Of a stretch of 64,000 nt of DNA, positions 45,494 to 58,182 are shown in pieces. Every line of letters begins with the position of its first letter. Within the stretch, counting starts at the first letter, position 1. The DNA comes from Rhinopomastus cyanomelas. Lineage: Eukaryota; Chordata; Aves; Bucerotiformes; Rhinopomastidae. The DNA lies in NCBI GenBank assembly GCA_013400115.1, contig VXBP01010286.1, forward strand, positions 430,159-494,158. Reading direction: 5' to 3'. Under the pieces are notes generated by a model. The model was not told where the DNA came from and did no database searches. It worked only from the letters and a program-made list of their open reading frames with translations. The translations under genes and the position numbers were made by a program.

Positions 45494-46086
45494 GCTACAC
45501 ATCTAACTTTGGTTCTTCACAGAGACATTTTCATTTCCTGGTGGCCCAAGAAGATGGCGAGCTCTTTCAAATCTAGTTCCAGTCCTCACGGGAGACCACA
45601 CATCACACAATCACCTTTATAACCATTAGAAATGTTGTATTACAACCACTTAGTTCTTAACTCTCCCTAATGTGCTCCTAATTGCTTTCGCTTGGCCTTT
45701 TCTCTCCCACTGCTGCTAACAGCTCTTTCATTTTAGTACCTTTTGTGTTTTTCCCCTCTTGCAATTTACAACAACAGACTGGGCTATTGCAGGAAAAATC
45801 TACAGGGTCAGACAGAAACTGAGCACAGATTTTTTGCCCGGGGTGTAAACTGGCAGGATGCAAGCTGGCTCTGGTCTGGAATTTGATGTAGAGCCGCGCA
45901 TAAGCAAATACACTTGGCAAATAACCTGGGTAACACCTAAGTTTCCCTCTGAGGCATTTTCTCCAGTTATTCACTCGTTTCCTAGAACCACCCTCACACT
46001 TTCCCCAGTTTTTCCGATACCTACGCAGGCACTTACGCACACACGGGTATTTGGCTGCAGTCAGACTGGTTTGTGGAGTGTCAGCA

Positions 46087-46455
46087 CAGAACCACAGAGC
46101 GTGAGGGATTGGAAGGGACCTCCAAAGATCATCCAGTCCAATCCCCCTGCCACAGCAGGATCCCCTAGACCAAGTCACACAGGAATACGGCCAGGTGGGT
46201 TTAAAATATGAACCAAAGAAGGAGACTCCACAACCCCCCTGGGCAGCCCCTTCCAGTGCTCTGTCACCCTCAATGGGAAGAAGTTCTTTCTCACATTGAT
46301 GTGGAGCCTCCTCTGTTCCAGCTGACACCCACTGCCCCCTGTCCTATCATTAGATGCCCCTGAGCAGAGCCTGGCTCCATCCTCCTGACACCCATCCTTC
46401 ACATACTGATCAACATTAATGAGGCCACCCCTCAGTCTCTTCCTCTCCAAGCTTA
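46087..46455 (-). mobile_element. CR1 LINE, J-like
   Basis: CAGAACCACAGAGCGTGAGG through AATGAGGCCACCCCTCAGTC to CTCTCCAAGCTTATG. Confidence 0.95.
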
Positions 46456-47005
46456 TGTACAGTCACAGAAGAGGGTTCATTCCTTTGATTTTGCACATCA
46501 CTGCCCAAAAAATGCCTCCCCAAATTCCTTGATCTCAGGGTCTTTTTAATTTGGATCCAATTTTCCGTTCTGTTTTAGAGCTGGGTGGGTTTTTTTAGGG
46601 GGGAAAAAGGGATTATTGGAGACAATTAAGAGGAATACCTAGAAGAAATGTTAAGACAAGTCCTTGACTTGCCTGCCTACTTCTGTGCAGCTATGGGCTA
46701 TCCCAATTCATTAAGGTTAGCACTGAAATTATTCTAATGAAAGCAAGCAATTTAACAGGTATTTCATTTGGGGGTTGTGATTATCTTTCTTTTCCAGGCC
46801 AAACTGTAACTCTGCCAACTGCAGAGTTGCCTCTCTTGCCCCTCAGAAGGCAACAACTTCCAATGAAACATCAAGAGAGACCTGCTTTTCTAGCCAGTGC
46901 TTTGCATCAACACCATTCACGCAGCTAAAGAAGCTAAAGAGGCAGCTGAGCAGATTTTTATGGAGCTTTTCCAAGTAATGGACCTTGGCATAAGAATAAG
47001 CACAA

Positions 47006-47442
47006 AGAATCACCGAATATCAGGGGTTGTTGGAAAGGACCTTGAAAGATCATCCAGTCCAATCCCCCTGCCACAGCAGGATCACCTAGACCAAGTCGCA
47101 CAGGAACATGTCCAGGTTGGTTTTAAACATCTCCAGAGAAGGAGACTCCACAACCCCCCTGGGCAGCCTGTTCCAGTGCTCCGTCACCCTCACCGTGAAG
47201 AAGTTCCTTCTCAGGTTGATGTGGAACCTCCTATGTTCCAGCTTACAACCATTGCCCCTTGTCCTATCACTACATGACACCGAGAACAGCCCAGTGCCAT
47301 CCTCCTGACACCCACCCCTCAAATATTTGTAGACATTAATGAGGTCACCCCTCAGTCTCCTTTTCTTCAAGCTCAAGAGACCCAGCTCCCTCAGCCTTTC
47401 CTTATTGGGAAGGTGCTCTGCTTCCTTCATCATCTTCGTTGC
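47006..47442 (-). mobile_element. CR1 LINE, J-like, with intact ORF2 C-terminus
   Basis: AGAATCACCGAATATCAGGG through CTTCATCATCTTCGTTGCTC. The frame 47086-47433 is open for 115 codons to its natural stop (RNFFTVRVTEHWNRLPRGVV then ESPSLEMFKTNLDMFLCDLV). Confidence 0.97.
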
Positions 47443-47467
47443 TCTGCAGAGAAGTTAAGAAGCCATT

Positions 47468-47551
47468 GGATGATCCTGCTGTGGTGGGGGGATTGGACTA
47501 GATGATCTTTCAAGGTCCCTTCCAGTCCCTACTGTTCTGTGGTTCTGTGAA
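47468..47551 (+). mobile_element. CR1 LINE tail
   Basis: TGGATGATCCTGCTGTGGTG through CTACTGTTCTGTGGTTCTGT. Faces the minus-strand CR1 that ends 25 bp before it. Confidence 0.93.
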
Positions 47552-48008
47552 AAGGAGAGGAGGTGACAAGGAGTCAAACAGCAAACAAACCAGCATCGGT
47601 TGCTGTGGGGAAGCTGCTCTTCCAGAGCTGTGGCAGATTCCAGTTGGGATATTGCCTCCTTTCATAACTGGTCTGGAGAGGTTACAGACACTTGCTATGG
47701 AGTGTTTTCTCCTCAGAGTAGTTTCTGTGTCCATACTGATGATGCACTCTACCCATCTGGGCACGTTCTTGCTGTGCTGCCCTGCATGGCTGCACCCTGA
47801 GCTGCCCACCAGCTCCCTGGATGCCCCATGAAGCAAGCACCCTCTGCTCCTTGTGTCAGCTGGCACCAAACCCCTTGGCAGCCCTCTTTGCTCTTAAGGC
47901 ATCCAAACGCTGGAAGACCAGCAGAGGCTTTCCAGAAACACTGTGTGGTTACAAAACAGAGCAAGAAACTTGTTTTCTAAGAAAACAAACCCTTGCTAGA
48001 TGAAAATT

Positions 48009-48178
48009 ACAGGCTGCCCAGAGGGGTTATGGAGTCTCCTCCTGTGGAGATGTTTAAAACCTACCTGGACATGTTCCTGTGTGACTTGGTCTAGGTGATC
48101 CTGCTGTGACAGGGGGATTGGACTGGGTGGTCTTCTGAGGTCTTTTCCAATGCCTAATGTTCTCTGATGCTGTGAAAT
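48009..48178 (+). mobile_element. CR1 LINE 3' end
   Basis: CAGGCTGCCCAGAGGGGTTA through CTAATGTTCTCTGATGCTGT. Confidence 0.95.
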
Positions 48179-48880
48179 AGCTCTGAAAAACATGTCAGAG
48201 CTGCACTGCGGGGTTTTGTGGCCCTTTGCTCACAGTCATCCCTGAAATGAATTCACAAGACTTGCCACAAGATGCTGATAGAATACAGCTGCAGTACTGG
48301 AAGCTGTTGTTAAGAGCTCAAGACATGACAATCAAAACAGTTCTCGTTATACACAATTAGAACATTTATTTGCCTGTTCAACGTAAAATTAAGTACTAAA
48401 TGCAACCAGAAGCTGGGAAGGCAGCCAACCAGTAAAACGCATTGATTGCCCAAATGCATAAAAATCCTATCCACAGCTTTTAAACATTCTCTCAAAAGCA
48501 GACAATAATCTCCTCACGGTTACCAAAGAACCTGGTTGAACAGGCTGGTGAACCTGCTCTTGAACAGGAGGCGAAGTTCGTCTCCGAGGTGTAGCTAATA
48601 CAATTACTGGTTGCTGAAAATAGCAAGCACCTCCATGCATGCATCTGTTTAAGTTAATTGCCAGAACCTATTCAGCAATGTCATTTTTCTTGATTCTTCG
48701 ATGACATCAGATGAGGAAAAACATACTGGCCACGGAACTTCTATGTTAGAGATGCACTCTCAGACCTTGCTGTGCTCGTTAGCTACTTCGTTCAGGCGCT
48801 TACAGGTCACTCCGCCACCACAGGGCAGTTTTCTGCCATCACTCTATCCAAGTCAACATTGTCTAAACCAACTAGTCACA

Positions 48881-49310
48881 CAATCACAGAACATTAGGGA
48901 TTGGAAGGGACCTCCAAAGATCATCTAGTCCAATCCCTCCGCCACAGCAGGACCACCTAGATCAAGTTGCACAGGAACATGTCCAGGTGGGTTTTAAACA
49001 TCTCCAAAGAACTCCACAAGCCCCCAGGGCAGCCCATTCCAGTGCTCTGTCGTCACCCTCACTGGGAAGAAGGTCCTTCTCAGATTGATGTGTTCCAGCT
49101 CACACCCACTGCCCCTTGTCCTATCAGTAGATGCCACCGAGCAGAGCCTGGCTCCATCCTCCTGACACCCACCCTTCACATATTTATCAACATTAATGAG
49201 GTCAGCCCTCAGTCTCCTCTTCTCAAAGCTCAAGAGACCCAGCTCCCTCAGCCTTTCCTCACGAGGGAGATGTTTCCCTCCATCATCTTTGTGGCTCTGC
49301 ACTGGAGTGG
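48881..49310 (-). mobile_element. CR1 LINE, J-like
   Basis: AATCACAGAACATTAGGGAT through CCCTCCATCATCTTTGTGGC to TCTGCACTGG. Small deletions near 49010 and 49092. Confidence 0.95.
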
Positions 49311-49484
49311 AACGTAAATTGCAGGAATGGAATCGATTGTGTCACACTCACAGTCAAAGCCTAGCGTTTTCCATCGCTAGTTGTCACCAAAGGAACAAGA
49401 AGAACGATTTAGAAAGTGCTCAAAACATATTTTATAAGCAAAAACATTTGAATTAAGCAAATTAACTACTTTTCCTTTGAAAGA

Positions 49485-49550
49485 AATCACAGAATCACAG
49501 CACATTGGGGCTTGGAAAGGGCCTCAAAAAATCTTCTAGTCCAGTCCCAA
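49485..49550 (-). mobile_element. CR1 LINE 3' end
   Basis: AAATCACAGAATCACAGCAC, TTGGGGCTTGGAAAGGGCCT and AATCTTCTAGTCCAGTCCCA. Confidence 0.88.
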
Positions 49551-50635
49551 CCAAGAAATCGAATTCAGCCGCAGAACAGGTGCTGAATACAACCCTGTTC
49601 CAGCCAGAGATGGGTCAGAAACCACTTCTTAACCTCATTGACTGAATCAAGCCCACGGTTGTGCATGCCAGAGTCAACCTGCTCTTTGTTGTGATTGCAT
49701 GTGACAGCCTTAGTCGATGTGAGGGCTCAGAATCCAAGGCACATGGCATCCCGGAGGATTCCGTGTCTGGCTCTCGCGGGAGCTGCCGAAAATCCAAGCC
49801 GTAAATCCGCCTTTGTAGGCTCTGGTTAGGAAAAAACAGACTGCTGACAGGTCCAGAAAGTTGCTTATGAGATGTAATTCCTCAACTCATATGAGCATTA
49901 TCTTACAAATATATGGCAATAAAGATCTTCAAAGCCCTTTTTAAAGCTTTAACTAGCCAAAATTAATTTCACTAAATCTTCTACTTGACTCTTAAGTGGC
50001 TAGTTAAACAAAACAGCAAACTAAACCTCCTACTTGCACGCTTAAGCTAGAGAATGACTTCTGAAACAGATTTGATCCATATTAATGACTTCAAATACTA
50101 AAGGACCATAAATTTTACCTACAGATATTGAATGGACGTTAGTCAGCAGCCCCTTTGGTTTCCAGCTGCGGCTCAGTTTTCCGTATCATTGTAATTACTG
50201 CAGCTGCGCTGCTGCCAACAAAACCCTAGACTCAAAGCTCTTGGCTATGACAGCACATCTAAGTAATCACCACGGGATACTGGGCTAAACTCAAACAGGT
50301 TTCTTCTTTATGAGCTGTATACATGAGCAAAAGCCAGAGCATGTTTAAACAAAGCAAATCAATTCAAGTCAAGCCTCCCTACTTAGCAGATTCACACGGC
50401 TTATTAAGATGAGCAAACATGTCTTAATGAAGAACACCCATGCTCTAAATGAGAGAAAGAAGGCCTTTGTTGGGCTGCTCAGGCAGGGCAGGGCATAGCC
50501 CCAGTTTCAGGCTGTCCCAGTGCTCAGAGAACACAACACAGTTCATTGCAGACTTCTCCCTCCTCTGCCCACTCCATTTAGTCCTACTTTGTTACCTGGT
50601 AGAGCTGGAGCTGTCTGATGTTTCCCCAGTGGGCA

Positions 50636-50780
50636 CACTATCCCTAGATGAGTTTAAAAGATGCTCAGATGTAGTGTTGGGGGCTCTGGTTTAAGAGTGA
50701 ACTTGTAGAGTAGGGTTGATGGTTGGACTTGATCATCCCAAGGGTCTTTTCCAACCCGAATGATTTTGCGATTCTGTGAC
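50636..50780 (+). mobile_element. CR1 LINE 3' end, diverged subfamily
   Basis: ACTATCCCTAGATGAGTTTA, GTAGGGTTGATGGTTGGACT and GATTTTGCGATTCTGTGACC. Confidence 0.88.
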
Positions 50781-50984
50781 CACCCTCTGCAGGACAGCAG
50801 AAGTCCTGCTGTAGTGACTTCACGTTCAGCTGGGCTTTCAAATGACATGATCACCAGATACTTCAGAAATTCCTGAGATGTAAACAAATACTGGCTCTAA
50901 AGGAAGACGTAGGGTAATGTCATGAGTCAGGCAAAACGACCTCAATCATTTCCTGTAATGAAAAGTCTTCCCTCCACTACAGTA

Positions 50985-51520
50985 CAGCATCCATGACGCC
51001 ACACCTCAAGTACTGCCATCATTTGTGGGTTCCTCATCTTCAGAAAGACATTGAGGGGCTGGAGCAGGTGCAAAGAGGAGCGGCAAAGTTGGTGAAGGGC
51101 CTGGACAACAAGTCTTACAAGAAGCAGTTGAGGTAGCTGGGGGTCTTCAGTCTAAGGAAGAGCAGGTTGAGGGGAGACCTTCTTGTTCTCTATAGCTATC
51201 TGAATGGACATTGTAGACAGGTGGTGCTGGTCTCTTCTCACAAGCTCTTGGAGGTAGAACAAGACAGAACAGCCTCAGGCTGCACCAGGAGAGGTTTAGA
51301 CTGGACATTAGGAAATATTTCTTTACTGAAAGAGTAGTCAGGGACTGGAACAGGCTGCTCAGGGAGATGGTTGAGTCACCATCTCTGGATGTGTTTAAAG
51401 ACTGTTTAGATGTGGTGCTTAGAGATCTGGTTTAGTGGTGAACTTGGTCGAGTAGGCTTATTGGCTGGACTTAATGACCTGAAGGGTCTTTTCAACCTGA
51501 CTGATGCCATTGTTGTATGA
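50985..51520 (+). mobile_element. CR1 LINE, diverged subfamily, about 535 bp
   Basis: GCATCCATGACGCCACACCT, GGGGCTGGAGCAGGTGCAAA, TCTAAGGAAGAGCAGGTTGA, AGGTTTAGACTGGACATTAG and TTTTCAACCTGACTGATGCC. The longest copy of the older type. Confidence 0.9.
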
Positions 51521-51609
51521 TTATGTTTTTGATAAGACATGGTTGGTCTGTTCTAGCTGGGCTTTTTCCCCAGCAATTGCGAGTACGGCCGGCACGTGCA
51601 ACAGAAGGG

Positions 51610-51653
51610 TGCACAGAATCACAGAACATCAGGGGTTGGAAGGGACCTCAAAA
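51610..51653 (-). mobile_element. CR1 LINE 3' end, short
   Basis: GCACAGAATCACAGAACATC and AGGGGTTGGAAGGGACCTCA. Confidence 0.92.
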
Positions 51654-51945
51654 TGCTGTAATTTTCATTTCTAGCACTGAGCAACCTCTTAACCATGGTA
51701 AATGTCTGTAGATGACTGAAAAGGCTCAAAGGCTTCAGGCCAGGAATTGATTAACTGAAATTTCTTATCGTGAGCGCTAGGCATGGGTCCATGGTTCACA
51801 GACAGACACACCACATTCATGCAGTAACTACTTAATTCATTATGTAAATCCTTACAGCTAATTACAAAATGCACGCTAAGAAGTGTTCCATACTCCAAGG
51901 GATTTTGATCTCCATCAAAACAATTAAATATGGAACTGGTAAGTA

Positions 51946-52042
51946 GTGACTGGATCTAGGGGATCCTGCTGTGGCAGGGAGATTGGACTGGATGATCTTT
52001 CGAGGTCCCGTCCAATCCCTAACATTCTGTGATGCTGCGATT
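51946..52042 (+). mobile_element. CR1 LINE tail
   Basis: GTGACTGGATCTAGGGGATC through CTAACATTCTGTGATGCTGC. Confidence 0.94.
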
Positions 52043-52198
52043 CATCATTTTCTGAAAAATTAGAAGTGAAAACATAGCAGAAGGAAAACAATTACCACAC
52101 AGTACTGTGGCTTCATGAAGAATCAACTCAGAATTTCAGACAGAAAACCCCATTTGCCTGGAGGTTTTCCTGTTTACAGGAAATGCTGTCTGTCTGAC

Positions 52199-52337
52199 AT
52201 CACAGAACATCAAGGACCTCAAAAGATCATCCAGTCCAATCCTCCCACCACAGCAGGACCACCTAGACCCAGTCGCACAGGAACAAGTCCAGGTGGGTGT
52301 TAAACGTCTCTAGAGAAGGAGACTCCCCCTGGGCAGT
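52199..52337 (-). mobile_element. CR1 LINE 3' end
   Basis: ATCACAGAACATCAAGGACC (missing GGATTGGAAG) through GGAGACTCCCCCTGGGCAG. Confidence 0.93.
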
Positions 52338-53078
52338 GAATTCATCATCATTTACTGTGCACAGAACATCCTGCAGTCGTGCCCATTCCCTCTCTGGTTG
52401 TGTCACCTTTCTGACCAAACAACCTGAAAATAGATCATTATGTATGAAGAGAATTCAAATGGAGAAGATGCAAATATGAAGCCTTATTGAATGACATCAG
52501 AAAGCTCACCAACATTACTGAGCAGATTAAATTAGCATTTTTCCACAACACTAAGGCTCTGCCATGGAATGCAGCTCCCAGAACATGCCTCTCTATCTTT
52601 TATTCAAATCAACCCCAGGCTTTTCCTTGCGCTGTGGCTTTATCCTAATGGAGAATAATGATGGAGCAGCAGTTGTTTCCCAGGTAGTATCGCTCACAGG
52701 AGTTCTGAACCCCACCAGGCAATCAAAATGTACATGGAATAAAGGATGTGGTATCTGCCACTGAGTGACTGGTTCTATCAGGCACCAAAATGTTTTACTA
52801 CTTCATTTGCTTTTGGTCTCATCTGTCAAGAGATACTCTCTTGAACTGCAGACATTTGTGGCTTTGTGGTTAGACCAGGATTTCACCACGATCTACAACC
52901 TATAACACATCCATAGGCCATGAAAAGAGAACCTTCCGAGGAACGCACGGGTTGAATTCTGCAACAAGCTGAGGGTGTTGTCCTTTTAAGGTGCAAACCC
53001 AAGTTCGGTCTATTTTATAGACAACAGAGCGATGTCAGAACATGGCACCGTAGTATCCTCCAGTTTGAACATTTTAGT

Positions 53079-53290
53079 CACAGAACATTAGGGGTTGGAA
53101 GGGACCTCAAAAGACCACCCAGTCCAATCCCTCTGACACAGCAGGATCACCCAGACCAAGTCGCACAGGAACATAGCCAGGTGGGTTTAAATATCTCCAG
53201 AGAAGGAGACTCCACAACCCCCCTGGGCAGCCCCTTCCAGAGCTCTGTCACACTCACTGGGAAGGAGTTCCTTCTCACATTGATGTGGAA
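53079..53290 (-). mobile_element. CR1 LINE, J-like
   Basis: GTCACAGAACATTAGGGGTT through GTTCCTTCTCACATTGATGT and GGAA. Confidence 0.95.
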
Positions 53291-54032
53291 AATGATTGAT
53301 ATCTGAAGCAGAGAAAAAAGAAGACAGGGGGCAAAAAACCCAGGAAGTTTCCTGCCTGACCCAACTTCTACCCAAAGAACTCGTGACCCTCTGAAGTATG
53401 TGTGACAAGGTATTGAACTGATCTGTCAAAAGGCCCTTCCTCAGCGTAGCCAAATCAGAAAGTGATAAAAAAGTCCAAAGTGAAGACAGAGAAAAGAGAA
53501 TTTGGGAAAGCTTTTGGAACAAAGCCTCTTGCTGAGAGCCACAGACCAGAGCATGACGCAGCACTTAGCAGGTGATGTTTCTGCAGGTTTCCAGTCCTCC
53601 GCTGCAGAGCAGTTGAGATGTTTTGCCACTCTGTCTCTTAAGTCAGTTGCATGAGACTGAGAACTGGAAGCACAACAAAGGACCAGTGGGAACTTTACTG
53701 ACAACAATAAAAAATGAGATGAAAGGAGCTGAACAACTGCATCGAGTGCCTCATTCAGAACTGTAGCAGAGGGGAAAAGAGCTGCTGGGGAAACAAGAGA
53801 AAACCAGGTTTTTGTTCTGGACTGGCAAGGACAGAGAAATAAAGAATGTGCTCAGACTAGTCTCCCATTAGGAATGTACCACAGCAGGTCTATTGTGCAT
53901 GGGTTCATCAAGAAGCAGCATCACTGCTGATAAATAGCATTTCTTTTAGGAAGAGAGAACAAAAGCATCTTTGCACTAGAGAGAAAAGCAGCCTCGGTGA
54001 GAACGGGATCTATTGACATCCACCTTGCTATG

Positions 54033-54122
54033 CCACAGAATCACAGAGCATTAGGGATTGGAAGGGATGATCTCAAAAGATCATCCAGTCCAATCCCCCT
54101 GCCACAGCAGGATCGCCGAGGT
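54033..54122 (-). mobile_element. CR1 LINE 3' end with a small repeat
   Basis: CACAGAATCACAGAGCATTA, GGATTGGAAGGGATGATCTC and AAAAGATCATCCAGTCCAAT, with an inserted GATGATCTC relative to other copies. Confidence 0.92.
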
Positions 54123-54849
54123 GGACTGAATTACGCAGGAGAAGGCCACACGGTAATGCACAAGTGCTCATTCAGTGACTACAGAGCAGAAGCATGCACA
54201 CTGCTTTAGATTTCAAATAAGCAATAAATACTAGTGACTTTAAAATGGTGGTAACAAATGATGCTGGAAATTCTGAGGGCTCACAGTTGCCTTTGCACGG
54301 CAGTTCGGCATTTTCCCAGCGCTTCCAGCTGAATTCTGCATTGTGTTTGCAGCCACAATCAATAATTCTTGAGAGGTGGAATAGGATTAAAATACCTCCA
54401 GCAATCACCTCTGCTTTAGCTGCAGGTAGTTTTTTGAGACAACAAAGGCCAAGTAGAGCACAGGATTATTTAGAGAAAGCGGTGAAAGCTATTTTCTTTG
54501 TGTTGCCCAAAAAGGGAAAGAGGGGGGCTCGGCCAAGGAGCAATTCTGTTTCTAGAACAAACTAATCTAAGCTGGTTACTATTCTTGACAGAACCAGAGA
54601 GGTAAATTATTAGTAAATGATATTTTGAGATAGTACCTTGAGGCTTTAGGCGTGTGCCCCAGTAGTCTAAGAAACCATTCAGCTCTCAGGGTGTATTGAT
54701 CCTGAGTAAGGATGCTGAAGTTTAATCAGAACACCTCCAGCACACTGTACTTTGAACTCGTACAACTGCAATAAAACATACATCGTGAGGAAAAGCAAAG
54801 CCATATGTTTTCAAACCACTATTTAATGACCTATAACACTGGCTAGTGC

Positions 54850-55172
54850 ATCTGGGCAAGAACAAACCCAGGTACCAGTATAGGCTGAGGACTGACCTGT
54901 TGGAGAGCAATTTAGTAGAAAGGGACCTGGGGGTCCTGGTGGCCACGAGCCAGCAATGGAACCTTGTAACCAATCAGGCCAATGGCATCTTGGGGTGGAT
55001 AGCAGATCAAGAGAGGTTCTTCTCCCCCTCTACTTTGCCCATTGGGAATATCATGTCCAATTCTGGGCCCCTCAGTTTCAGAAGGACACAGAACTGCTGG
55101 AGTGCACAAAGATGATGAAGGGAGTGGAGCATCTCCCTGATGAGGAAAGGATGAGGGAGCTGGGTCTCCTGT
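54850..55172 (+). mobile_element. CR1 LINE, J-like, 3' part replaced by a fold-back
   Basis: GCAAGAACAAACCCAGGTAC through GAGCAATTTAGTAGAAAGGG, AGGCCAATGGCATCTTGGGG and TCCCTGATGAGGAAAGGATG. It extends further 5' than most copies but lacks the 3' third and turns back on itself. Confidence 0.93.
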
Positions 55173-55212
55173 TCCCCAGGCTCAAGAGACCCAGCTCCCT
55201 CAGCCTTTCCTC
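55173..55212 (-). mobile_element. CR1 LINE fold-back arm
   Basis: AGGCTCAAGAGACCCAGCTC then CCTCAGCCTTTCCTC: the same ORF2 segment as 55142-55168 in opposite orientation. Confidence 0.93.
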
Positions 55213-55953
55213 GTGATACAGAGTATTCAAGGACAAAGACATCCCTAGTCCAATACCATTTGGTATGATTTATTAATCAAAACATTTAGTAATGTAACAG
55301 GAACAGGGCACACAGGCCATTCTTTGATCCACAGACCTCGTACACAATGCAGGAGAGATTTCTCCGAGGCTGAAGTTTCAGGCTACATATATCACTGGAA
55401 TAATGGATGGAAGCTGGAAGCATCTGAAAGAGCACGACAGCTCAGAGAAATAAACTGCAGACCATCTACATGACACAGCTAGAGTAAGTCCAGGAGTGCT
55501 CACCCAGCTGCAGCCTAAGGGATCTGCCATGCAGCCAGCTGCTGCTGCTACATCACATCTGGGATCTGTAACTGGCATTGAAAAAAAAAAAAGAGGGAAA
55601 CAAGAAAAGAAAATAAAGGGACAATGAAGGAGGAAAAGAATTGAGGAGTTTCAGGAGGTTAACAACAACAATCATAGTCATCCTCAAGACTAGAAATATT
55701 TCTAAAGAAAATCAGATGCAGGCAAAAATGAAGAGAAGATAAAGTGAGATAAGCCCTGGCAAATGAGCCCAACACAACAAAACTAAGAGATAAACTGACT
55801 GATACTGCTAAAGGCAGCCCTGTGTGCTCATGTGTGACCAGCAGCTCTGTTACACACTGCTCTGCTTGCAAAGATCACTATGGCTAATGCACACTAGGAG
55901 TGTGAGAGTCGTTGGGTTTTAAGGCAGTCGGTGGTCTCAATCATTGTGCCCAG

Positions 55954-56508
55954 GAAATCACAGAACATCAGGGATTGGAAGGGACCTTGAAAGATCATCC
56001 AGTCCAATCCCCCTGACACAGCAGGATCACCTAGACCAAGTCACACAGGAACATGTCCAGGAGGGTTTTAAACATCTCCAGAGAAGGAGAGTCCACAACC
56101 CCCATGGCTACCACCTTCCAGTGCTCTGTTCACCCTCATCATAAAGAAATTCCTTCTCATACTGAAGTGGAACCTCCTTTGTTCCAACTGTCACTCATTG
56201 CCCCTTGTCCTATCACTAGATGACACAGAGCCTGGCTCCATCCTCCTGACACCCACTCTTCACATATTTATCAATGTTACTGAGGTCACTCCTCAGTCTC
56301 CTCCAAGCTCAAGAGCCCCAGCTCCCTCAGCCTTTCCTCATCACGAAGATGTTCCCCTCCCTTCATCATCTCTGTGGCTCTGTACTGGACTCTCTCCAGC
56401 AGTTCTATGTCTTCTTGAACTGAGGGGCCCAGAACTGGACAGAATATTTCTGATGTGGCCTCACCAGGGCAGAGCAGAGAACCTCTCTTGATCTGCTATC
56501 CAATTCCC
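55954..56508 (-). mobile_element. CR1 LINE, J-like, about 555 bp
   Basis: GAAATCACAGAACATCAGGG through the ORF2 C-terminus to GATGTGGCCTCACCAGGGCA and TTGATCTGCTATCCAATTCC. Confidence 0.96.
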
Positions 56509-57523
56509 CACTCACAGAAGACCTGTCTGAGTTCTCCTGGCCACTCATCAGTGTTTACTGGGCATGGAGAGAAGTGCAAGCAGGGAAGTGACTTGCCTGA
56601 GAGCACACAGTGTACTACCAGCAGAGCAAAGGAAGAGGAAACCAGATTGCCAAGGGAATGCCCCTTTTGCTGAAGCCTGGCCCCTCCTGCCATACCAGGC
56701 ACTGGGTATTTGGCATCTCATTATTTTTGGGTTTCAGTGTTCTCCAAATCTCTGTGAAATGCATAACAAGCCTAGCAGACAGCACTTCAGAATTACCACA
56801 CCGAGCCGCTGACAGGTTCCCTTTCCATGTCTTGTGCATTTTGACAAAGGCAAGCCTATACATCTAGAGAGCTCCTCATCCTCACATGACCCCCTCTTCC
56901 CTTCATGACTGAGATATTAGTGATTCAGATAGGCCTGACAATCCAAGAGCTGTACTAAGTGTAATTTTATAGAAGCAAATTGCCTGCTTCTCTGAGCTGG
57001 ATCTTGTCAACCTGCAATGATAGCAAAGCTTGAGACTGCTGCAGCCTGAGAGAGACCTCACTGGGAAAGATCAGCGGTGGAGAAAGGACTTTTGTGCCCC
57101 CACACGAGTTTCTGTGGCAGTTTCTATATTTACATTTCTGGGGAACTAACTCTGGGCCAGATTTTGTCACTCCTATTCACAGCAAAGAGTATCTCACTGC
57201 ATGACTAGACCCAAGGGGCTGCACTGAGGCAATCTGGATCATGCTGGAGAGCTCTTTCCTCTGTGAGTGATTTATTTTTCTGTCTGACCCAAGAGATGGC
57301 TTCAGCTGAACCACTCACAGATGAAGGCAGTGTCAGAGTGGTGGCAGACTGCAACCTTTACATATTAAGGAGCATTTCTGAAAAGTCTCCTGCACTGGTG
57401 CAAAGGGCAGATGGTCCTGTTGTGAGCTGGGAGCACCTGCATGAAATAGGGAGTGATAAAGGTGAGACACATCTGCATTAGCCCAGTCCTGCTCATAGGC
57501 ACCTCAGCAGCAAGTACAGACAC

Positions 57524-57585
57524 ATTTTGGGGACTGGACTAGATGATCCTTCGAGGGCCCTACCAGTCCCTAACGCTCTGTGATT
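57524..57585 (+). mobile_element. CR1 LINE tail
   Basis: TTTTGGGGACTGGACTAGAT through CTAACGCTCTGTGATTTC. Confidence 0.9.
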
Positions 57586-57983
57586 TCAGGCAAGGAGGAC
57601 TTGGCCTTTGCTCTTGGCATCAGTTAACCCACAGTGTTGCACTAGCCTGGCAATCACGTGCCTGGAAATGAGAGAACTGATGGTTGTACCTAACACACAC
57701 TGGTGCTGCACATGCTGGAAGTGTGTTTCTGAATGTTGGCTTTGATGCTGGAGCTGTGGTCATCACCCAGAAGTCTTTCACAGGGTAAGGAAAATCCCAG
57801 TGCACAAAGCAAACACACAATGTACTGACACCTAAAGCACCACTAGACACAATTACAGATAACAGGTAGGCTAATGGATCAACCACAAAACTAAATCCTG
57901 AAACCTTTGCCTTTCTTCTTCAAAGACTGAGATTCCCATAGACAAGCACTTCTCCACAGTCCTATATAGAAAATTACTTCATT

Positions 57984-58182
57984 GATCACAGAATCACAGA
58001 ACATCAGGGATTGGAAGGGACCTCGCAAGATCATCCAGTCCAATCCCCCTGCCACAGCAGGATCACCTCGATCAAGTCGCACAGGAACGTGTCCAGGAGG
58101 GTTTTAAACATCTCCAGAGAAGGAGACTCCACAAGCCCCACGGGGAACATGGCCAGGCAGGTTTTAAATGTTCTGTGATAGA
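57984..58182 (-). mobile_element. CR1 LINE 3' end, rearranged
   Basis: GATCACAGAATCACAGAACA through GAGAAGGAGACTCCACAAGC, then a second copy of the GGAACATGGCCAGGCAGGTT segment running into TTCTGTGATA, as if part was duplicated and capped by a plus-strand tail. Confidence 0.92.
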
